This document shows positions 44,861 through 53,658 of a DNA stretch of 64,000 bases, one piece after another. The notes beneath the pieces were generated by a model that ran no database searches, had not been told where the DNA came from, and saw only the letters and a list, made by a program, of their open reading frames with translations. Each line of letters opens with the position of its first letter. Positions within the stretch are counted from its first letter, which is position 1. Source of the stretch: Bifidobacterium imperatoris (GTDB lineage Bacteria; Actinomycetota; Actinomycetes; Actinomycetales; Bifidobacteriaceae); the NCBI RefSeq assembly GCF_002860405.1, contig NZ_NMWV01000016.1:62001-126000 (forward strand). Reading direction: 5' to 3'. Position numbers and translations under genes: made by a program.

Positions 44861-44878
44861 ATTTTTCTCCTTGTTATT

Positions 44879-44904
44879 GGTTCCCCTCCTTTAAGAGGGG
44901 AACC
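44879..44904 (-). terminator. hairpin between tkt and tal
   Basis: GGTTCCCCTC and GAGGGGAACC form a perfect 10-bp stem with loop CTTTAA, between the tkt stop and the tal ribosome site. Likely attenuates read-through from tkt to tal. Confidence 0.7.
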
Positions 44905-44928
44905 GAAATTTATTAAATTATTCAGTAA

Positions 44929-47031
44929 TCAGGCGTTAGCCTCGGCGATGGAAGCTTCAGCAGCCTCGACCACGTGCTCGGCGGTGATGCCAAGGTCGAT
45001 CATGTTCTGAGCGCCGTCACCCTGCAGGCCGAACTGCTCGATGGAGACAGGCTTGCCGTAGGAGCCGAGGTACTTGTACCACGGCATGGCGACGCCGGCC
45101 TCGACGGAGACACGGGCCTTGACGGAAGCCGGAAGCACGGCCTCCTTGTACTCGGCGTCCTGCTCCTCGAACCATTCCATGGACGGGAAGGAGACCACGC
45201 GAGCCTTGACACCCTTCTCAGCCAGGGTCTTGGCAGCAGCGACAGCCCACTGGACTTCGGAGCCGGAAGCCATGATGATGACATCCGGAGTGCCTTCGGT
45301 GTCGACGAGCACGTAAGCGCCCTTCTTGACGCCGTCCTTAGCCTTGGCAGCGGTCTCAGCCAGAGTCGGCACGCCCTGACGGGTCAGCACCATGGCGCCC
45401 GGCAGAGTGTTCTTCTTCTCGAAGAAGTAACGGTAGGCTTCAGCGGTTTCGAAGGCGTCGGCAGGACGGATGACCTCGAGCTGCGGGATAGCGCGGAAGG
45501 AAGCGAGGTGCTCAACCGGCTGGTGAGTCGGACCATCTTCTCCGACAGCCACGGAATCGTGGGTCCAGACGTAGAGGTTCGGAATCTCCATGAGGGCGGC
45601 CAGACGAACGGCGGAACGCTCGTAGTCGGAGAACATGAAGAAGGTGCCGCCGAACGGACGGGTGTGGGAGCCCAGCAGGATGCCGTTGGTGATGCAGCCC
45701 ATGGTGAACTCGCGCACGCCGAAGTGCAGCTGACGACCGAACTCGTTGCAGTTCGGCCACTGAACGGTAGCGCACTCAGCCGGAGCGAAGGTAGCAGCAC
45801 CCTTGAGGTCGGTCTTGTTGGAGCCACCGAGGTCGGCGGAGCCGCCCCAGAGTTCCGGCATAACAGCAGCGATGGCGTTCAGCACGGAGCCGGAAGCGCC
45901 ACGGGTGGCAACACCCTTGCCGACTTCGAAGGTGGCCTCAAGGTCATCAATGGCCTTGTCGAAGCCTTCCGGCAGTTCGCCGGCCTTCAGACGGTCGTAC
46001 AGGGCAGCCTTGTCCGGGTTGGCCTTGCGCCAAGCGTCGAACTTCTCATCCCAAGCCTTGTGTGCTTCGAGACCGCGATCGGCGACCTTGCGAGCGTGAG
46101 CCAGGGCTTCTTCGTCGATGTGGAAGGACTCTTCCGGATCGTAACCGAGAACCTTCTTCAGGCCGGCAACGGCCTCGGCACCGAGCTTGGAGCCGTGAGA
46201 AGACGGATCGTTGGTCTTGCCCGGGGTCGGCCAAGCGATCAGGGAGTGAACCTTGATGAGCTTCGGCTGATCCGGAGCGGCAGCCTCAGCCTTTGCGATC
46301 ACGTCAGCCAGGCCTTCGATGTCCTCCTTGTAGGAGCCATCAGGCTGGATGAAGCTGAACTCATCGGTGTACCAGCCGTAGGCCTGGAAGCGCTTCAGCA
46401 CGTCCTCAGCCAGAACCAGGTTGGTGTCGCCTTCGATCTGGATGCGGTTGGCGTCGAAGATCACGGTCAGGTTGCCGAGCTTCTGGTTAGCAGCCAGAGC
46501 AGCAGCCTCGCCGGAGATGCCTTCCTCGATATCGCCTTCGCCGCAGATGGCCCAGATCTTGTGGTAGAACGGGGAATCTTCCTTCGGGGTCTCCGGATCG
46601 AGCAGGCCACGCTGGAAACGCTCGCCGTAAGCAAAGCCGATGGCGGAAGCGAAGCCCTGGCCCAGAGGACCGGTGGTCATTTCGATGCCCGGGGTCAGAC
46701 CGTACTCAGGGTGGCCCGGGGTGCGGGTGTCAGCGCCGCCACGGAAGTTCTTGAGATCGTCCAGAGTCACGCCGTAGCCGGAGAAGTACAGCTGAACGTA
46801 CTGGGTGAGGGAAGCGTGGCCGCCGGAAAGAATGAAGCGATCGCGGCCTTCCCAGTTGGGATCGTTAGGATCGTGCTTGATGAAGTGCTGGTACAGGGTG
46901 TAGGCGACAGGCGCCAGGGAGATAGGGGAACCGGGGTGGCCGGAACCAGCCTTCTCAACCGCGTCAGCCGAAAGGACCTTTGCCATTGCGATGGCGCGCT
47001 CGTCGAGCTCGGTCTCCTTGAATTCGGTCAT
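44929..47031 (-). CDS. tkt: transketolase
   Basis: A 700-residue thiamin-diphosphate enzyme transferring two-carbon ketol units. The TPP-binding motif is GEGDIEEGISGEAAALAANQKLGNLTVIFDANRIQ, N-terminal SADAVEKAGSGHPGSP matches the family, and the pyrimidine domain shows WTHDSVAVGEDGPTHQPVEHLASFR. It runs with transaldolase in the pentose part of the fructose-6-phosphate phosphoketolase pathway. GGAAGGAAAG precedes the ATG. Codon use is strongly optimised. Confidence 0.97.
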   Translation of the reverse strand: MTEFKETELDERAIAMAKVLSADAVEKAGSGHPGSPISLAPVAYTLYQHFIKHDPNDPNWEGRDRFILSGGHASLTQYVQLYFSGYGVTLDDLKNFRGGADTRTPGHPEYGLTPGIEMTTGPLGQGFASAIGFAYGERFQRGLLDPETPKEDSPFYHKIWAICGEGDIEEGISGEAAALAANQKLGNLTVIFDANRIQIEGDTNLVLAEDVLKRFQAYGWYTDEFSFIQPDGSYKEDIEGLADVIAKAEAAAPDQPKLIKVHSLIAWPTPGKTNDPSSHGSKLGAEAVAGLKKVLGYDPEESFHIDEEALAHARKVADRGLEAHKAWDEKFDAWRKANPDKAALYDRLKAGELPEGFDKAIDDLEATFEVGKGVATRGASGSVLNAIAAVMPELWGGSADLGGSNKTDLKGAATFAPAECATVQWPNCNEFGRQLHFGVREFTMGCITNGILLGSHTRPFGGTFFMFSDYERSAVRLAALMEIPNLYVWTHDSVAVGEDGPTHQPVEHLASFRAIPQLEVIRPADAFETAEAYRYFFEKKNTLPGAMVLTRQGVPTLAETAAKAKDGVKKGAYVLVDTEGTPDVIIMASGSEVQWAVAAAKTLAEKGVKARVVSFPSMEWFEEQDAEYKEAVLPASVKARVSVEAGVAMPWYKYLGSYGKPVSIEQFGLQGDGAQNMIDLGITAEHVVEAAEASIAEANA

Positions 47032-47216
47032 GGATTTACTTTCCTTCCAATTGGTCGGGCCGCGTATCCGGCTTGTGCCGGGCGCTTGACGCCCTCACAT
47101 TGCGTTTCCCATGTTAACGTCGGAAGAAGACGTTTGTGGTGCATATTTGGCGTGTTTTGGTAAGTTGTGTTCTGTTAGCGTTCACAATTACCATTCATTC
47201 GCTACCAACGAACGTA

Positions 47217-47243
47217 TTAGCACTCGAAACCAATGAGTGCTAA
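47217..47243. promoter_or_regulatory. CIRCE operator upstream of hrcA
   Basis: A perfect CIRCE element: TTAGCACTC, nine bases, GAGTGCTAA. HrcA binds it and represses heat-shock genes until misfolding lowers its activity. It lies 223 bases before the hrcA start and about 185 bases from tkt in the divergent direction. Nothing else was identified in the 435-base gap (47032-47466). Confidence 0.95.
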
Positions 47244-47466
47244 TACAATATGAATCGAGGCTTACGCTGGTTTGATATCGATCAGCCGTTGAATGTGACA
47301 CGCCGGAACGTCGGTGTTGTTCTTTCAGCGTGTCGTTCGCGTTATCTCACTCGAAACGTCATGCACCTGCTGTGCATGAATGCCGAACATGAGATAGCGG
47401 GCATATCAGATGTATGCGTGCGCCACGCAAATTACGTATATATGGAATGCACATAAGGAGGCGCGC

Positions 47467-48561
47467 ATGACGCAATCCAGACGCATGTTGGTGCTGCGCG
47501 CCGTGGTTGAAGACTACATTCGGTCTCAGGAACCCGTGGGATCCACATCGCTCACCAAACAACATGATCTAGGCGTCAGCTCGGCCACGATTCGCAACGA
47601 TATGGCAGCACTGGAAGATGAGGGCTACCTCATCCAACCGCACACGTCAGCAGGACGCGTACCCACCGAAAAAGGGTACCGTTACTTCGTTGATCGTCTT
47701 GCCACAGTCATGCCATTAAGCGAAGCGCAACGTCGAGGTATTAACAGCTTTTTGGAAGGCTCGGTCAGCTTAAAGGATGCACTGCAACGCGCGGCTCGCC
47801 TGCTTTCAGAGATAACTGGCCAAGTCGCGATAGTCGCATCCCCATCATTGGCCAAAGCCACAATGCGGCACGTCGAAATGGTCCCGGTGGCCATGAACAC
47901 ACTGCTTGCTGTGGTCATCACCGATACCGGGCGTGTGGCACAGCATGGTCTCGTCGTACCCTCCATGCCATCAGCGGATGATATCAATCATCTATCGTCG
48001 ACAGTAAACGAGCAATGCGGCGGCCTATCTCTGGCAAAAGCGGGGGAGAAGGTCCGCTCCATCGCCGAAACAGCAGGATTCGAAGAAGTCAAGGCAGTTG
48101 CTAAAGCATTGGCCGATGCTTTTGAATCTATGGCATTGGATGAGCGAGCCAATGAGTTGTACATGTCTGGGGCTTCGCACCTTGCTCATTCGCGTTCCTT
48201 GGCCGATTTGGCACCATTGTTCGATGCATTGGAGGAGCAAGTTGTGCTCATGAAGCTGATGAGCAATCTCAGCGAGGAAACCAATGCGTCCGGAGTTGGC
48301 GTTGCCATCGGCTCGGAAAGCCATACACCCGGACTCTTGCATGCCTCAGTAGTCAGTAGCGGGTATGGACGTAAGGCTGCTTCCCGCGACTCGAATCTCG
48401 ATGACGGTTCGACTACGAGCCCGAGCGACAACGAACCCGTTGCATTCGTCGGATCCATCGGCCCCACACATATGGATTATGCGGCCACTATGGCCGCGGT
48501 TCGAGCGGTGGCGCGATACCTCAGCGCCTTTATTTCCGAAAGCGGAACCGACGCATCATGA
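47467..48561 (+). CDS. hrcA: heat-inducible transcription repressor HrcA
   Basis: A 364-residue repressor. The N-terminal winged helix (RRMLVLRAVVEDYIRSQEPVGSTSLTKQHDLGVSSATIRNDMAALEDEGYL) and SAGRVPTEKGYRYFVD are diagnostic. The middle dimerisation domain includes VAIVASPSL and MEVVPV-like sequence, and the C-terminus ends IGPTHMDYAATMAAVRAVARYLSAF. AAGGAGG at 47456-47462 fixes ATG 47467. CIRCE upstream implies autoregulation. dnaJ follows after 110 bases that include a TGCATGTT/AACATGCA hairpin at 48587-48605. Confidence 0.95.
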   Translation: MTQSRRMLVLRAVVEDYIRSQEPVGSTSLTKQHDLGVSSATIRNDMAALEDEGYLIQPHTSAGRVPTEKGYRYFVDRLATVMPLSEAQRRGINSFLEGSVSLKDALQRAARLLSEITGQVAIVASPSLAKATMRHVEMVPVAMNTLLAVVITDTGRVAQHGLVVPSMPSADDINHLSSTVNEQCGGLSLAKAGEKVRSIAETAGFEEVKAVAKALADAFESMALDERANELYMSGASHLAHSRSLADLAPLFDALEEQVVLMKLMSNLSEETNASGVGVAIGSESHTPGLLHASVVSSGYGRKAASRDSNLDDGSTTSPSDNEPVAFVGSIGPTHMDYAATMAAVRAVARYLSAFISESGTDAS

Positions 48562-48671
48562 AAGATCAACTCTTCGGATCGGCATTTGCATGTTTTCAAC
48601 ATGCATGTGAACGCTGACCGCGGGCTATGGCACAATAACCGGCAGACTACACGAACACAAAGGATCATTCA

Positions 48672-49817
48672 GTGGCAGATTATTACGAAACCCTAGGTGT
48701 TGACCGCAACGCCAGCGACGCTGATATCAAAAAAGCTTATCGCAAGCTCAGCCGTAAATATCACCCGGACATTGCCGGCCCTGAATTTGAAGACAAGTTC
48801 AAGGAAGTCAACAACGCATACGAAGTGTTGTCGAACCCGGATAAGCGCCGTATGTATGATTCCGGTGTGGATCCCAATAATCCCAATGCCGGTGCCGGTG
48901 GTTTCTCCGGTGGCTTTGGAGATATGGGCGATGTGTTCTCCACATTCTTCGGCTCCGCTTTCGGCGGCGGCTCCCAAGGCCCTGTTCCGCGCACTCAGCC
49001 CGGACGTGACGCTCTCGCTTCGGCGTCCATTGATTTGAAGACCGCCGTCTTTGGCGGTACTGCACATGTAAAGATCAATACGTTTGCGCTGTGCCAGGAA
49101 TGCGGTGGCTCTGGATCCCAAGGCGGAGCACAACCGGTCACCTGCCCGGATTGCCACGGCCAAGGCTTCATGCAGAAGGTCGTTCGCACGATGCTGGGAC
49201 AGATGATGACTTCCGCACCTTGCGAGCGATGCGAAGGTCACGGCACCATCATCAAGAACCCGTGCCCCAGCTGCATGGGCCACGGTCGAGTGCGCACCAC
49301 GCGCAACGTTGGCGTCAGCGTGCCGGCCGGCATCAATGACAACGCTCGTCTTCGTCTTGCCAATCAAGGTGAGGTCGGCGAAGGCGGCGGCGCCGCAGGC
49401 GATTTGTATATTGATATCCGCATCCGTACCGATAAGCAGTTCACTCGCGACGGCGATAATCTGCATTGCTGGATTCAAGTGCCGATGAGCTGGGCAGTGC
49501 TGGGCCATGATTTGGATATCGATACGTTTGACGGCAAGCAGACGATTTCCATTCCCGCAGGCTGCCAGCCGGAAGATACTGTGACGCTGAAGGGGCTTGG
49601 CGTCACCAACATTCGTAACAACGACGAACGTGGCGATTTGATTGCCCATGTCAACGTGCTTATTCCTACAAAGCTTGATGACAGCGAACGCCATCTCATC
49701 GAACAGTTCGCGCAATCGCATGATTCGGATGCTTCGCATGTGGCCCAGGCATCCCGACCGCAAGCCGGGCAGAAAAAGGCTGGCTTCTTCAGCAAATTGA
49801 AGGACGCATTGAGCTGA
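48672..49817 (+). CDS. dnaJ: chaperone protein DnaJ
   Basis: A 381-residue type I DnaJ that delivers clients to DnaK. The J-domain has YHPDIAG (HPD), then a G/F region with Asn-Pro-Gly-rich repeats. Four zinc-finger repeats follow ([32 protein letters not shown]), then C-terminal beta domains. It starts with GTG 48672, with AAAGGA upstream. It is the second DnaJ type that actinobacteria keep beside hrcA, separate from the dnaK operon. Confidence 0.95.
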   Translation: MADYYETLGVDRNASDADIKKAYRKLSRKYHPDIAGPEFEDKFKEVNNAYEVLSNPDKRRMYDSGVDPNNPNAGAGGFSGGFGDMGDVFSTFFGSAFGGGSQGPVPRTQPGRDALASASIDLKTAVFGGTAHVKINTFALCQECGGSGSQGGAQPVTCPDCHGQGFMQKVVRTMLGQMMTSAPCERCEGHGTIIKNPCPSCMGHGRVRTTRNVGVSVPAGINDNARLRLANQGEVGEGGGAAGDLYIDIRIRTDKQFTRDGDNLHCWIQVPMSWAVLGHDLDIDTFDGKQTISIPAGCQPEDTVTLKGLGVTNIRNNDERGDLIAHVNVLIPTKLDDSERHLIEQFAQSHDSDASHVAQASRPQAGQKKAGFFSKLKDALS

Positions 49818-49852
49818 GCTGAATGCCGGCGTCAATAAGCCTGTTGCGTTGA

Positions 49853-49905
49853 ATAAGGAAGGGTGTGGGAGTCTTATCGATGAAGACTCCCACACCCTTC
49901 CTTAT
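49853..49905. terminator. 23-bp perfect terminator between dnaJ and the kinase gene
   Basis: Two 23-base arms (ATAAGGAAGGGTGTGG... and its complement) flank the loop ATCGATG. It sits between convergent genes and can act in both directions. Outside the arms, GGCCTGCTTAGTTT is moderately T-rich. Confidence 0.85.
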
Positions 49906-49933
49906 GGCCTGCTTAGTTTAGGAAATAGAGCAA

Positions 49934-50725
49934 TCAGCCGAGCAGCGTCCGGCACATGGAGCGGTATTCACTGACGTATCCACCGCCAAAGAACACGCAA
50001 TGGCCGGCGATGGGGTAGAGCTGCCAAAGAGTCAGACGTTCCTGCCATCCGGCTTTCAACGGATGCACTGACTGGTAGCCTTCGGTAATCTGCGTCAAAT
50101 AGCTCATACCAAACAGGTGCAGCATGGCCAAATCCTCTTCGCGGTGACCGCCGTGTGCCGCTGGGTCGATGAGAACGGCCTCGCTGTGGCCGGAATCAGC
50201 AGTCCACATCACATTGCCGCTCCACAGGTCGCCATGAATACGGGCCGGCTTATCATTTGCCGCTCGGCCCATGAGATCTGGAAGCGCTTCAATTACGCGC
50301 TCAGTCAAATCAACGTCACGCTTGTCCAGCTCGCCACGCTTTACGCCAAGTTCCACCATCGGCCGCAGACGACCATCAGCGAAATAACTGATGGGGTCGC
50401 TCCATGTGCCGGTGTCCATCTTTACTGGGTCTTGAAGCGGTCCAAAATAACATGTGCCATCGTACCCGTCTGGGGCGGAACCGAAGAATTCAGCTCCGGC
50501 GTCATGCATACGAGCGAGCGCAGCGCCAAAATCAAAAGCTGCTTTCGCCGTGGGAGATGAGCTGCTGACCCGTTCAATATCGAGGTAATCCTTACCCCAT
50601 CCGTACACTTCGACCACGCGCGGTCCGCCTTGAGCATGTGCGGCGCCAAGCCATTCCAAGCCGCGTCCCTCGCATTCAAAGAAGCCTTGTGGTGCGAAAG
50701 CCCTGCTTTTGCGATATGTTGCCAT
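49934..50725 (-). CDS. fructosamine/ketosamine kinase family protein (APH fold)
   Basis: A 263-residue kinase of the fructosamine-3-kinase branch of aminoglycoside-phosphotransferase-like enzymes. The catalytic loop is ARIHGDLWSGNVMW, the metal Asp lies in VLIDPAAHGGHREEDLAMLHLFG, and the nucleotide-binding part contains EWLGAAHAQGGPRVVEVYGWG. Such enzymes phosphorylate glycated amines for deglycation. GGAGG upstream selects ATG 50725; a frame from 50794 adds 23 residues without support. Convergent with dnaJ. Confidence 0.88.
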   Translation of the reverse strand: MATYRKSRAFAPQGFFECEGRGLEWLGAAHAQGGPRVVEVYGWGKDYLDIERVSSSSPTAKAAFDFGAALARMHDAGAEFFGSAPDGYDGTCYFGPLQDPVKMDTGTWSDPISYFADGRLRPMVELGVKRGELDKRDVDLTERVIEALPDLMGRAANDKPARIHGDLWSGNVMWTADSGHSEAVLIDPAAHGGHREEDLAMLHLFGMSYLTQITEGYQSVHPLKAGWQERLTLWQLYPIAGHCVFFGGGYVSEYRSMCRTLLG

Positions 50726-50876
50726 CGCAGTCCCTCCTCCTATTCTGTTTCCACTTTGCATTGTAGAAGCCGTGGTTGTCATCGTTGTTGACATGATTTC
50801 TTAGTGTTGTTCTACACCCCCTTCGGTAGTGTGTTCATCGTCATAACTACGAGATAAGAATGAATTAAGAGGGGTT

Positions 50877-51761
50877 ATGAATTTTTTCCAAGCCATTGTT
50901 CTTGGCATTATTCAGGCGCTGACTGAGTATCTTCCAGTTTCCTCCAGCGCTCATATTCGTATTTTCGGTGATCTGATGCTGGGTTCCGACCCAGGTGCTG
51001 CGTTCACCGCCATTATTCAAATCGGTACTGAGCTTGCTGTGGTGTTGTATTTCCGCCGCGACATCATCAATATTCTGACGCATTGGTTTGCTTGCTTGTT
51101 TGGCAAAAACGGCAAGGATTTCAAGTCTCGTATGGGTCGTGGAGACTATTACGCCACAATGGGCTGGAATGTGATTGTTGGTTCCATTCCGATTGTCATT
51201 CTTGGTTTTACGCTGCAGAACATTGTTGAAACGACGCTGCGCAATCTGTGGATTACCGTCACCGTGCTGTTCCTGTTCGGTATTCTGCTGTGGGTGGTGG
51301 ATGCTCGTGCGCGTCAATCCAAGACTATGGCCGATATGACGTATCGCGATGCTTTCCTGTTCGGTCTGGGACAGTCTCTTGCCTTGATTCCTGGCGTGTC
51401 TCGTTCAGGCGGCACCATTACCGTTGGCCGTGCACTTGGATATGAACGTGAGGCCGCTGTGCGACTGAGCTTCTTGATGGCTATTCCCGCTGTTCTGGGA
51501 TCTGGTTTGCTTGAAGCGGTTAAGGCTGTGAAGAACTACAAGGCCGACGCGTTGTTCCCTGGCTGGGGCCCAACCATTGTGGCGGCTGTCGTGTGCTTCA
51601 TTCTGGGCTACATTGTCATCATCGGCTTCCTGAAGTTCGTGTCCACATTCTCGTACAAGGCTTTTGCCATCTACCGTATCGGACTGGCCGTTGTGGTTGC
51701 TTTGCTGCTGCTGTTCGGCGTACTGCCGGCCATTGATCCATCCGTGGCTGCTGCAGCATAA
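50877..51761 (+). CDS. uppP: undecaprenyl-diphosphatase UppP (BacA)
   Basis: A 294-residue membrane phosphatase recycling undecaprenyl pyrophosphate for cell-wall synthesis, and giving bacitracin tolerance. The active-site segments ALTEYLPVSSSAHIRIF and GLGQSLALIPGVSRSGGTITVGRALG are clear, with about eight helices. GAGGGGTT precedes the ATG. Monocistronic, followed by a strong bidirectional terminator. Confidence 0.96.
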   Translation: MNFFQAIVLGIIQALTEYLPVSSSAHIRIFGDLMLGSDPGAAFTAIIQIGTELAVVLYFRRDIINILTHWFACLFGKNGKDFKSRMGRGDYYATMGWNVIVGSIPIVILGFTLQNIVETTLRNLWITVTVLFLFGILLWVVDARARQSKTMADMTYRDAFLFGLGQSLALIPGVSRSGGTITVGRALGYEREAAVRLSFLMAIPAVLGSGLLEAVKAVKNYKADALFPGWGPTIVAAVVCFILGYIVIIGFLKFVSTFSYKAFAIYRIGLAVVVALLLLFGVLPAIDPSVAAAA

Positions 51762-51798
51762 CGGTGCTTAATTGCCGATGATTATCGGCAACGCCGGC

Positions 51799-51854
51799 AT
51801 ATGTGAAGAGCGCCGCTCACCTTCTCTGTCAGGTGAGCGGCGCTCTTCACATAT
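51799..51854. terminator. 24-bp perfect terminator between uppP and PAC2 gene
   Basis: Arms of 24 bases (ATATGTGAAGAGCGCCGC... and complement) flank an eight-base loop. It lies between convergent genes and can serve both. A smaller GCCGAT/ATCGGC hairpin precedes it at 51774-51789. Confidence 0.85.
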
Positions 51855-51875
51855 AATGCGGCAAGCATGTTTTTC

Positions 51876-52691
51876 TCATTCGCCCATGTTGCGTAGGAAG
51901 GCTTCGGCCTCTTTTACCAATTGCTCGGCCTGAGGTGCACCCAATGAGGCTTCTGCATCGGCTTTCTGTTTGAGGTCGTATTCATGTTCCAAATGGCCGA
52001 CGTAATCAGCTAGCTGGTCATTGCATCTGACCAAAATCGAAGCTTGCGCCTTCCAATGATCGGACTTGGACTGCAAGTCACCTGTATCAAAAGCAAACCC
52101 GATACGGTCTCCTAATGCTTGCAGAAGGCGCAAAGTTCCTGCAGCGCACTCATCACTGCCAAGATACTGGGGAATCGATACCCACATTGAAGCGTGAGAG
52201 AACCCCTGATCAGCTGCTGCCACATCCAAAACAGTGGGAATGCCTACTGGCCCGTTGTATTCACGATCGCCTTCACATTGGCAGGCTCCATCGCTGACGG
52301 ATAACGGCAATGGTCTGGTGTGAGGACAGTCCGAAAACATCGAACCGAGAGTGATGATCTGATTGACGTCAAGTTCCTCGGCTATCGCAAGACTTTCGCT
52401 GCAATAATTACGCCAGCGATAATTAGGTTCCGGAGCAATCTGCGCATAAAGATGACGATGAGGAGCCAAAGTAATGTCATAAAACGTGGTTTGTGGCCAA
52501 ATAAGGTTGGCATATCCGGCAGCATGGCACATCATTGGACGAGCCACCTGATAGTCGTAATAACCATCGCAGCTAATGTGTCGAATCTCGCGGGACTCAT
52601 ATTGCCCAACGAGATGACGAATGACGTTTGTAGCCGCCTGGCATGCATCATTCCAGCCTTCAAATGCGGCAATCATAACCGATCGAGGCAT
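51876..52691 (-). CDS. PAC2-family protein
   Basis: A 271-residue PAC2 (proteasome-assembly-chaperone-like) protein of the actinobacterial kind. MIAAFEGWNDACQAATNVIRHL is the conserved start, HRHLYAQIAPEPNYRWRNY and IITLGSMFSDCPHTRPLPL follow, and a charged coiled C-terminus ends EAEAFLRNMGE. Function in bacteria is not established. ATG 52691 follows GGAGAAG; the first ATG at 52709 lacks a site. Confidence 0.87.
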   Translation of the reverse strand: MPRSVMIAAFEGWNDACQAATNVIRHLVGQYESREIRHISCDGYYDYQVARPMMCHAAGYANLIWPQTTFYDITLAPHRHLYAQIAPEPNYRWRNYCSESLAIAEELDVNQIITLGSMFSDCPHTRPLPLSVSDGACQCEGDREYNGPVGIPTVLDVAAADQGFSHASMWVSIPQYLGSDECAAGTLRLLQALGDRIGFAFDTGDLQSKSDHWKAQASILVRCNDQLADYVGHLEHEYDLKQKADAEASLGAPQAEQLVKEAEAFLRNMGE

Positions 52692-52799
52692 ATGCGCTTC
52701 TCCACTCATATTGTCTAGAGTAACGTGCGCCAGCAGTCATCGAGAAGCTCTTTAGCCATAAGCGAGCAGAGCAAGGAAAAATAAGGCGACACGCCGTGA

Positions 52800-52829
52800 T
52801 TGGACGAACTACATGCATGTGAGTATAGT
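52800..52829 (+). promoter_or_regulatory. promoter of the tRNA cluster
   Basis: TTGGAC (52800-52805), an 18-base spacer and TATAGT (52824-52829), 43 bases before the first tRNA. Fits a sigma-70-type housekeeping promoter. Confidence 0.65.
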
Positions 52830-52871
52830 AATCACTCGTGCTTCGGCAGGGGAAATCCTGCAGAGAGCATT

Positions 52872-52944
52872 GCGGACATAGCTTAGTTGGTAAAGCGCAA
52901 CCTTGCCAAGGTTGAGACCGCGGGTTCGAGTCCCGTTGTCCGCT
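52872..52944 (+). tRNA. tRNA-Gly (GCC), copy 1
   Basis: Acceptor GCGGACA/TGTCCGC with discriminator T, TTCGAGT in the T-loop, and anticodon stem CAACC/GGTTG around TTGCCAA, anticodon GCC. The 3' CCA is not encoded. Identical in sequence to copy 2 at 53309-53381. Confidence 0.96.
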
Positions 52945-52973
52945 CTAGGTCCGACGAGTTGACAGACCTTTAC

Positions 52974-53044
52974 GGTGGGTTAGCCAAGCGGTTAGGCAGC
53001 GGCCTGCAAAGCCGTATAGACGAGTTCGACTCTCGTACCCACCT
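52974..53044 (+). tRNA. tRNA-Cys (GCA)
   Basis: Acceptor GGTGGGT/ACCCACC with discriminator T, T-loop TTCGACT, and anticodon loop CTGCAAA between GCGGC and GCCGT, anticodon GCA. No encoded CCA. A hairpin ACAGCAGAT/ATCTGCTGT follows at 53051-53071. Confidence 0.95.
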
Positions 53045-53086
53045 CGAAGGACAGCAGATTCCATCTGCTGTCAACACAGCAGACCC

Positions 53087-53158
53087 GGGCGGTTGGCGCA
53101 GTGGTAGCGCACTTCCCTGACACGGAAGGGGTCACAAGTTCGAATCTTGTATCGCCCA
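53087..53158 (+). tRNA. tRNA-Val (GAC)
   Basis: Acceptor GGGCGGT/ATCGCCC with discriminator A, T-loop TTCGAAT, and anticodon loop CTGACAC between CTTCC and GGAAG, anticodon GAC. CCA is encoded at 53159-53161. A GATGAA/TTCATC hairpin follows. Confidence 0.96.
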
Positions 53159-53204
53159 CCACGGATGAAGTAATTCATCGTGATAATTGAATACCGAATG
53201 ATTC

Positions 53205-53277
53205 GGGCGATTGGCGCAGCGGCTAGCGCACTTCGTTCACACCGAAGGGGTCGTAGGTTCGATTCCTACATCGCCCA
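53205..53277 (+). tRNA. tRNA-Val (CAC)
   Basis: Acceptor GGGCGAT/ATCGCCC with discriminator A, T-loop TTCGATT, and anticodon loop TTCACAC between CTTCG and CGAAG, anticodon CAC. No encoded CCA. A hairpin AATCCTGC/GCAGGATT (53281-53304) separates it from the next tRNA. Confidence 0.96.
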
Positions 53278-53308
53278 CTGAATCCTGCTTCTCACGGCAG
53301 GATTCTTT

Positions 53309-53381
53309 GCGGACATAGCTTAGTTGGTAAAGCGCAACCTTGCCAAGGTTGAGACCGCGGGTTCGAGTCCCGTTGTCCGCT
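53309..53381 (+). tRNA. tRNA-Gly (GCC), copy 2
   Basis: Same 73 bases as copy 1 (52872-52944), 437 bases apart in the same orientation, here with CCA encoded at 53382-53384. Last tRNA of the cluster. Confidence 0.96.
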
Positions 53382-53391
53382 CCACTTAAAG

Positions 53392-53414
53392 CCTCGCTTC
53401 AGCGAGGTTTTCTT
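53392..53414 (+). terminator. terminator of the tRNA cluster
   Basis: CCTCGC, loop TTCA, GCGAGG, then TTTTCTTG: a compact Rho-independent terminator eight bases after the last CCA. Confidence 0.85.
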
Positions 53415-53443
53415 GTATTCCAATGCATAATCCGCTACTCGCA

Positions 53444-53530
53444 GCTGGTGGTTGTAATACGTGTGTTCCGACACACTCAAGGCCGTTCGGCCAAGCCTAC
53501 GGTCGGAACACACGTATTACAACCACCAGC
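53444..53530. repeat. conserved 35-nt core inside locus-specific inverted repeat, copy 2
   Basis: Left arm 53444-53469 and right arm 53505-53530 are perfect 26-base reverse complements (GCTGGTGGTTGTAATACG... / ...CGTATTACAACC). The core 53470-53504 is the same as at 25606-25640 except one C for T, while the arms share nothing with those of copy 1. The terminal GAC/GTC of the core extends the stem to 29 bp. It lies between the tRNA terminator and thrS, 128 bases before the thrS start. It lacks a T-run. Confidence 0.92.
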
Positions 53531-53658
53531 GCCCAATCCCGTTAACGATAACAACGCGCTTTTGCCATTGTCTGACGCAGTGCCTATCGTGTCCACTGTT
53601 GATTAACAGTCCAGGCCTGCACATTAGTAACGCGGACCCCGATAGCAAAGGACATATC

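Noticed and set aside
44974..47163. A 729-codon open frame on the plus strand opposite tkt; similar long frames opposite thrS (53584-55698), pgk (31251-32663) and uvrA (23758-25365)
   Set aside because: These are mirror effects of strongly biased codon use in the real genes. They lack ribosome sites and recognisable domains and span the real gene exactly.
52872..53381. Identical tRNA-Gly copies as attachment sites of an integrated element
   Set aside because: Only three tRNAs lie between them and there is no integrase; a simple tRNA gene duplication explains them.
53461..53658. Upstream extension of ThrS by 66 residues
   Set aside because: It would run through the inverted repeat and lacks a ribosome site; the TGS domain begins at ATG 53659 behind AAAGGA.
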